64,000 nt of DNA, taken from Sycobia sp. Sy_11 (Eukaryota; Arthropoda; Insecta; Hymenoptera; Epichrysomallidae). Positions 57,459-64,000 of this stretch are shown in pieces. Where the stretch lies: positions 472,001 to 536,000 of the forward strand of contig JACCIC010000214.1 in NCBI GenBank assembly GCA_018907035.1, given 5' to 3'. Position numbers and translations under genes: made by a program. Each line of letters begins with the position of its first letter. Within the stretch, counting starts at the first letter, position 1. Below the pieces are notes generated by a model. It did no database searches and was not told where the DNA came from. It saw only the letters and a program-made list of their open reading frames with translations.

Positions 57459-57550
57459 ACCTTATAAAATTCGAACGGAATCGTAGTCCAGTGCAATTCA
57501 GCGCTTTGCTTACTCAACGACATCTTATACTCCGATCCCATCAGAAATAA
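57459..57550 (+). CDS. Candidate terminal coding exon (unidentified)
   Basis: A long T-rich tract (TTTTTTTTTTCATTTTTATT) leads to GGTCAG, a strong acceptor ending at 57458. From there the phase-1 frame reads LIKFERNRSPVQFSALL, TQRHLILRSHQK and a TAA at 57548-57550, overlapping an AATAAA polyadenylation signal (57546-57551). The segment is clearly GC-richer than the AT-rich sequence around it. The minus strand also has a 22-codon ATG frame here (57523-57455), so strand is not certain. Its entry phase fits the exit phase of the candidate at 25820-25924. Function unknown. Confidence 0.3.
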
Positions 57551-58601
57551 AATTTTAAACCCTTTTGTTGGATATAAATTGGTCTTATTCATATTAGGGT
57601 CTAAACTTATATCTTTTCTTTATAATCGCTTGTCTAACAATTAATGTCTTGATTGTGATAAATAATGTGAAAAGACAGACAATTTTTATATTGTTTTCTT
57701 TTCCCGGCGAATTACAAATAACCAAAAATACATAAACGTAAATATAAAAAGCGACTATTACAAATGAGAAAAATATTTCCTGTATCTTAGAAGAGCGGGT
57801 ATTCTGAAATTATTATAAAGGGATAAAATTATCTAAAAAAAGCTGATTATGGTAAATCAAACGCGTTTTAAAAATGTTCTTATACATTATAATATGAGTA
57901 ATAAATTAAAAAATATGTATAATTTATTTTTAGATCGAATACATTGAACAATAGAACTATATAAACTATAATTCGGATTTTTCAGGCAAGGCTTTGTTTT
58001 GAAGATAATTATGAAAATTAATCCTCGGCTTAATGCAATCGATTATTCGAACGTATTAATTAAATGAAATTTCTTTTATGTATTTATCTAAAAAATTACG
58101 ACAGCGATAGTATTGTATAATGAAAATAGTGAAAATTAATAAAAATAAATAGAAGCAACGGCCATTTTAATGAATAAAGGTAAGGTATACAGTTATAGCT
58201 AATATTTAATATAAATATATACACCAGGTGTGGAAGTGTTTGGTTAACCAGTCACTGTAGCCTCCCCTTGTTTCTCCGAACCAAACAGTAAGTATGAAAC
58301 GAGTTAACTTTCTCCCATCCTCTCCCCCCCTCTCGCTCTTTCTCACTCACTCTCTTTCCCGCATGGACACACGAGCACGCAAACTTGTTGATGTACTTAA
58401 CATTCTACTTATTGTTATAGCAGTAGCGTATTTAAAGTGATTCTCAACGCAAGCCCCCTCGCGAGCCTCTATACAATATTATACATGTAATTTTGTGATC
58501 TTTTTTTTTTTTTTTCATGGTCAAGGGTTACCCAAGTAAGTTAACGACGTCGAGTGCCACGCTACGAGGAAAACGTGTTTTTGTTTTCTCACTGCCTCCA
58601 G
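57551..58601. other. AT-rich gene-free stretch
   Basis: Contains two consensus donor-like sites without defined exons (ACA|GTAAGT at about 58289 and CCAA|GTAAGT at about 58535) and a T run at 58501-58515. Nothing else. Confidence 0.5.
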
Positions 58602-58797
58602 TGAGACTAGTCAAGGTTCATTTTTAAGGATGCGCCTCGGCATTACGTCGACTTTGCCAGATAATCCCGATGAGAACTTGACGCGCGCACCGTATAATAA
58701 GGTTAAAGTGAACAATTTGCGAGAATCCTTGCGGACTGTTCTTGGACGATCGGAATTTAAATTCAAGCCAGGCTTTTTTATGGAACCTAGAAAATAA
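58602..58797 (+). CDS. Candidate terminal coding exon (unidentified)
   Basis: A pyrimidine-rich tract (TTTTTGTTTTCTCACTGCC) ends in TCCAG at 58601. The phase-2 frame that follows is open for 64 codons to TAA at 58795-58797. It reads ETSQGSFLRMRLGITSTLPD, then NPDENLTRAPYNKVKVNNLR and ESLRTVLGRSEFKFKPGFF, ending MEPRK. Balanced charge, few low-complexity residues and raised GC against AT-rich flanks look like real protein. An in-frame ATG at 58630 would also allow a 55-codon intronless start. The opposite strand is open too (58624-58866), which weakens the case. No family recognised. Confidence 0.33.
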
Positions 58798-60762
58798 ACC
58801 GAGGTTTACCACATCATTGCCAATGTATACACGTATTTTTTTTATTTTTGTCGATTTAGGGACCATTATCAGATATATCTATAATAAAAATTCAACACAA
58901 AAAAATTATTTACTGGGATGGAAAAGACATAATTGTCAATTTTCATCAAGTGTCAAATTGACACTCGTGCGATTGACAGTGAGCGAGACGAATTAAAAAA
59001 TTTAATATAACATATATTGTACATTTCTGACTTTTTTCTTTTCTTTTTTTAAATTCGTCAAACATTCGCCAATCAAATTATCGCGAAATGAACGCGCTTA
59101 CAAAAGAGCCATCCTTTCTTTTTTTTTTTATTAAAATTGTAATAAAGAACGGCTTTTATATCGTGTCTTCATTTTGCGCTCTGCGTCGACCTACACGTTC
59201 GATAAATACAGTAAAAAGGTCGCGTAATAATCAGACACCGAAGAGCCACCTATGGAGTTCCGCGCTTGGCACATTATAAAAGCCAAACTAATACGCCGAC
59301 CTTAGCATTCTTTCAACAGAAATTATTAAGATGCTGGGGTAATTTACTGGACAATAAGAAATTTCGTTCGTCCGAGCTCTTTCACGCAATGCAAACTCTA
59401 CAACCAAAAAAAAAAAAAAAAAATGTGAAAAATTTGCATGTTCGTTAGCGCTAATACATTCTATTTGTAGATATCATCGCCAGAGATCGTATCGAAATAA
59501 TGCGAGTTCTTTGCATTCCTGGATAGTCCGTATAGATTATAAATACAATATCAAAGTATATTTCTCTCGTTTCTCTTCTTTTCGCTTCCTTGCATTCCAT
59601 ACATCCTATTATATTATTGTACACAGATACTGTATTCCGATACAGAATGTATAAGTATATAAATATACGAATCCTCGTTTGCTGCACACATCGTATATTC
59701 AGGGGGGAGGGCACCAGATCTTTACGCGCAAATTCGTCGTCACGCTTTTCCCATACGTGCTTAAATTGTCGATTCTTGTTAATTTATTTTTATCTGATTT
59801 TATTCTTTAGAAATATCTTTATTCGTTATATACATACGGATTAGCGTTAAATATAAAATAATAATTCACATGTTTTAGAAAATTAGGAAGTTTTATTAGT
59901 AAACGAAATTCTGCAGCGTTGTCGTTGCTTTCTCGACGGCTGTACTCGTACTAAAAGGTCCTCTGGAAAAACTGTCGTTACTTCTTGCAGATAAACGTGC
60001 GGAATATGTCATAAATAATGCAGGTAAAAGAAAGAGGATCTTACGTTCGTTCCTGCTGCATTTCTTTCGCCGTACTGTGTATTGATGTAGTGCTTATACA
60101 TATTATATTCGTAAGTACTCCCAACAGTTTCTTCTTTTTTTTTTTTCGTTTTTTTGCAAGCAGTTTGTCATTGCTTCGTTTGCTCTGAATAACGCTGTAA
60201 TAGTTGTATTAGTTTTTCAGAGTAAAACAATGAAGTTTATCCTCGACCTACGATTAGTAACGGGATCATTATCTAAATGGGATATCGCTGCTTGATCAGC
60301 CGATATAACGCACGTTTGATTAATTGTCTAAAAATAATTAGCTAAATCTTCATACCAAAAAAAATAAAAATATGTGCGATTATTCTGCGATTAGTTTGAC
60401 ACACACGCGCGCGCAAACACACGCGATTTAAGCTGCGTTTCAAGTCTAAAATATCTGTAAAAAGGAATGATTAAATAGATCCATTTCCTATATTAATAAC
60501 TAAAACATTCTACTACATTTACTTAAGACCACTCTCTGAAAAATTACCGTTTTAATCAGTAATTTATTACGACCGAGTCATTAGTATGCACTTACAAAAT
60601 CACTAATGTTCAATCAGTCTAATAACTCATAGATCACCAGTCGACTCGATGCGGTTGATCGTTATTTACCGATCATTGCTCAGTACATATTTACTCATTT
60701 CGTTTTAGAGAGCATATAGAAAAAAAGTAAGACAGCTAAAATTCGACCAACTGATATCCAAA

Positions 60763-60765
<3 letters not shown>
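58798..60765. other. AT-rich gene-free stretch
   Basis: AT-rich unique sequence with A and T runs (59405-59422, 60137-60147). Small frames at 59088-59279 and 59590-59844 have no motif. Confidence 0.6.

Positions 60766-60821
<56 letters not shown>
60766..60821 (+). repeat. (TA)n microsatellite
   Basis: Perfect TA run of about 56 bp. Confidence 0.95.
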
Positions 60822-60823
<2 letters not shown>

Positions 60824-60901
60824 CACATTCCCAAACTAGAGGCGCGCAAAGAAGAAAAATATAGTTCATCTCAAAATTAAGATCGAATTCCTCATCAAGG
60901 T

Positions 60902-60924
60902 GAGAGAGAGAGAGAGAGAGAGAG
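60902..60924 (+). repeat. (GA)n microsatellite
   Basis: GA run of 23 bp, 80 bp after the TA block. Confidence 0.9.
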
Positions 60925-61570
60925 TCGATTTGTCATATTTAACGAGAGAGCATTAATCCAGCGTGAAAAAGACAGATACAGACAGGGGGTTGGAAGGATG
61001 GGAGAGGGCGGAGACAGAGTCGGTATCTTATAGAGAAGCTCCGAGCAAGGAGGAGGAGGGGGGCACGAAGTGTAAAATATGCAAAATAAGCGGCTGCAAC
61101 CTGCGTCAGTGTCAGCCTTGTTTTTTCCCCCCGCGAAAGCTCTCTCTCTCTCTCTCGCCGCGCCCGCCGTCGATCGTCGCGCGTTGCCGCGTTCGAGCGC
61201 GCATTTATCCATTATACGGTCGAAAAGGAAAATAATGACAATGACGGCCAGCCGACAATGTACCTGTCTTCGTACCCACGCGGGCGCACGCACGCATCCG
61301 CGTGTATATGTATGCGCGCGCGCGCTTGCGCTCGCTTCCATCGGCTCTTATCCGCGCTCGCGATCGCGGCCCGCTCGTCCAGAGGACGCGAAACGAGCCC
61401 GCGCGCGCCGAGCGGACGGCCAGGGAAGTCTTCGAGATGCATCGCGCGCATTACAGCTGATTATGGCGAGTTTTTGCCCGGCGAGGTTTTTGCGCCATTT
61501 TTACACGAGCACACATACACACACATGCGCGCGCGCGTACTAGCTGCTCTTCAACGCGGCCGTTAGTTGC
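60925..61570. other. GC-rich block without a supported gene
   Basis: CpG-rich, with opposed long frames (61079-61543 plus, 60895-61341 minus). A GC-alternating patch lies at 61314-61325. Composition-driven. Confidence 0.5.
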
Positions 61571-62638
61571 AATGTGCAATGGGCTCTTAATGGAGCTGTA
61601 CGGCATTTTTCGTCCCATTAATATGTAATTTTAATTATCGCTATTATCACTATTATTATTGTTATTATTATTATATAGCACTCTAAATTAATGCGTAGGT
61701 ACATTTATACAGCGAGGAGTCTTTTCACGATCGCGCGATTATAGACGTACACAAAATTCGATTAATGACTTCCTGTTGAATAATGTTGCACACCTAGCTC
61801 GAGATGTGCACGGTTTAGTTTAAACAATTCACGTCGCGAGTTAAGTAAATATAAAATACATATATATAGTCGTCTGGAAAGTACGTCATATGTGTATATC
61901 AATGTGTTAATATATTAAATTTTCGTAACTTTGCTTGATACATTTTCACTATGACGAATGTTACTATATAAGAAGCTTATTATGTGTTTATTTATTTTTT
62001 CATGGATTGCAATTGAATGAGACAAATTCAAGCTTTGTTAAGATTCAACTGGAACTTTTGCATATTAGAATGAACAAATGGAATATTCCATTGGAAAAGT
62101 TTGTAAAGTTTTTAAAATGGCAAATATAAAAGAAAAAAATTACATTTTTAAATACGATTAAAGAAGATTTGATGTAAAATAGGTGGATTATAACAATGTT
62201 CAATATTGCATAGAGTTTCTTCTTAGTAATTATCAAATCCAATTCCAGGCATTAGTTTATTGCTTAGTACGTCGCGCATATCCTGCAATCTGCGGTGTAC
62301 GAGCATTATGGTCGATTAATCGACACATGCAATTTTAGCGCGTAAATTTCACGTAAAAATCTTTCGCACATCTCGAATTCGGTGACGGGACTAGAAGTTT
62401 CTGTAATGAAAAAAGTTACTGTGACTGGCGGAAGGTCTTCCAGTACAGCCGACCAGTACAGTCGGATGACCCCGATTAGAACAATTTCTGCATAAACAGT
62501 TTCTTTTTTTTATTACGCTCACCAATGAAAATATTCCGATGTGACGATTAAAATGGCCCAAGTATATGTGTATATCGAATAAATCAAGAAAATCCGTCAG
62601 AAATATGGAGGTCGCGCGCGTGCGTGTTAGCGAGAGAG

Positions 62639-62640
<2 letters not shown>
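61571..62640. other. AT-rich gene-free stretch
   Basis: A (TTA)n-rich strip at 61637-61676; otherwise unique. Nothing supported. Confidence 0.55.

Positions 62641-62697
<57 letters not shown>
62641..62697 (+). repeat. (GA)n microsatellite
   Basis: Perfect GA run of 57 bp, the longest GA run in the window. Confidence 0.95.
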
Positions 62698-62700
<3 letters not shown>

Positions 62701-63278
62701 GGCAGAACTATACAGATACATTATACGTCTGATAAAGTATGAGAGGAAGAAGGAAAGAGAGAAGAAAATAGGGCAAATGGGAGAACTGTATCGGTTTATA
62801 GAGAGAACAGTCATATCTTCGCGGACGCGCGGAGGATTGGATCGATCGAGTCAATTCTCAACCGCGCTTACGCCAAGTTATGACACGCAAAATTTCAATG
62901 CAGCCAAGACGTGAATGAGCCAGATTTTCAATAATTTATTATCGCCAGTGTTCGACGCGAACTCTTGCTTTCAATGCAAATTATTGTATAAATAAATTGT
63001 TGTCTATCTGTATATAAAATACAAATGTTTTGTTTTCAGTTTATGAAATATCTCGTCGGCCGTTTTACTCGCTGTCCTGCCGTAAATAGAAAACAAAAGA
63101 TGGTTCGAATGTACTTGGAAATTTCACCCTTCATCCCCACATTGCACACGGAAAATATTAAACGTAAAAAAGCAGCGGAACATATTCTCCTTCGGTTGTA
63201 CAGTATTTGTTTGTTTTTTTTTTTGTTGTTTAATTCTTTTTTCCATTCCACCTCTGCTGTTAGAGATTAGCAACGGGT
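62698..63278. other. Unassigned sequence
   Basis: Unique. An 81-codon plus frame (63025-63270) and opposed minus frames have no motif. Confidence 0.5.
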
Positions 63279-63288
63279 GGGGGGGGGG
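63279..63288 (+). repeat. G homopolymer run
   Basis: Ten G residues. Confidence 0.8.
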
Positions 63289-63928
63289 CGAATCGCGCGC
63301 GCAAAATATATAGTAGTAAAGGTCGCGTCGGGGGCATGTCACCGGAGCAATCAGTGTACAATTCGAGTCCGATTATGAATTTTAACGCTCTGCTCCGAGA
63401 CCGTCGATATTTTTGCAGTGCCGTATCATTGGACGAGAGGCGAGTAAGGCCGCAGGCGCGCACAACGAGCGATCGCGTCTGGCTCAAGAGCCGACGAACC
63501 TCCTCATAAATATAATGCGGGCCCCTTTGAGATCGGCAGCCGGAAGCCGGACGATCGCGCGCCTCGGGAATTCGCCTGTGTCGCCCTCGGGGCGGGCGCA
63601 TTAGAAAAACGCGGACGATGTGCAATAAAAAAAAAGCGATTGCGGAAAGTTGACAATGCGTTTCGAGATCATTCCAGTATAGCCGTCGATTGAAACGCGC
63701 GCGCTCCCAAAGAACAACTGTTCTGAAGTTTTAATAATTTAATCTCTTATTCGCGCAACTTCCTGCAAAAATCCAAGATCGCTCTTCCTTTTTTTTTCTT
63801 TTTTTCTTTTTTTATAAACGACTAAAGAACCGACGAAACGATGCGTAAATAACTAGATATGCTCACGAAGACGACAAATGTGGACGAATGCTGAATAGCC
63901 ATTTAACGATGTATCTTGGGTTGATCGG
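63289..63928. other. GC-rich then mid-GC sequence
   Basis: Opposed frames at 63260-63625 minus (121 codons, Arg-rich) and 63413-63604 plus, without motifs. Nothing else supported. Confidence 0.5.
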
Positions 63929-63960
63929 CCTGAAGTTTCACCGACGAGTGAAACTTCAGG
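63929..63960. repeat. Inverted repeat, perfect 13-bp stem
   Basis: CCTGAAGTTTCAC, loop CGACGA, GTGAAACTTCAGG. The stem is perfect and the flanks do not extend it. It could be a cruciform, an RNA hairpin, or the residue of a small inverted-repeat element. Confidence 0.9.
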
Positions 63961-64000
63961 AATGAAAACCACGAAAACTCCAGAAAAATCACGATATAAC

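Overview
The window looks like insect genomic DNA, most probably from a hymenopteran and perhaps an ant. The reasons are long perfect (TA)n and (GA)n/(CT)n microsatellites every 1-2 kb, abrupt alternation of CpG-dense GC-rich blocks with AT-rich blocks, no bacterial gene organisation, and short intron-type splice signals. This assignment is inference. No gene in the window was recognised well enough to name a species or a chromosomal locus.

No complete conserved protein-coding gene is visible. Most open frames are read-through of dinucleotide repeats (RERERE, SLSLSL and IYIYIY proteins) or open frames in GC-rich blocks where stop codons are rare on both strands. The window therefore reads as an intergenic region or the inside of one or more very large introns. 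A few short stretches have a plausible splice acceptor and/or donor framing an open reading frame and are given as low-confidence candidate exons on the + strand: 4072-4159, 8833-8874, 10653-10768, 24185-24357, 25820-25924, 55245-55295, 57459-57550 and 58602-58797. Some are compatible in splice phase, but nothing in the sequence proves that they belong together.

Three transposable-element relics are supported by protein or tail motifs. They are a decayed BEL/Pao-like LTR retrotransposon pol fragment (15850-16900, minus), the 3' half of a decayed non-LTR retrotransposon reverse-transcriptase ORF with a YADD box (42545-43900, minus), and a short tail resembling the 3' end of RTE-type elements (about 21741-21835, plus).

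Layout: 1-2.5 kb CpG-dense block then pyrimidine-rich repeats; 2.5-4 kb AT-rich; 4-10.8 kb repeat-rich, with GC-rich blocks at 6.8-8.2 and 10.3-10.8 kb; 11-18 kb mixed, with the BEL/Pao relic and a striking recursive-splice-like site at 17.12 kb (minus); 18-25.8 kb mainly mid/AT; 25.8-36.8 kb repeat-dense and often GC-rich; 36.9-48.9 kb mid/AT with the LINE relic; 49-55.9 kb mixed with a GC-rich island at 53.7-55 kb; 56-60.7 kb AT-rich with two candidate terminal exons; 60.9-64 kb GC-rich and repeat-rich, ending with a perfect 13-bp-stem hairpin. The most interesting items are the recursive-splice-type site, the candidate exons, the retroelement relics, and the recurrent pairing of purine/pyrimidine tracts with (TA)n tracts.
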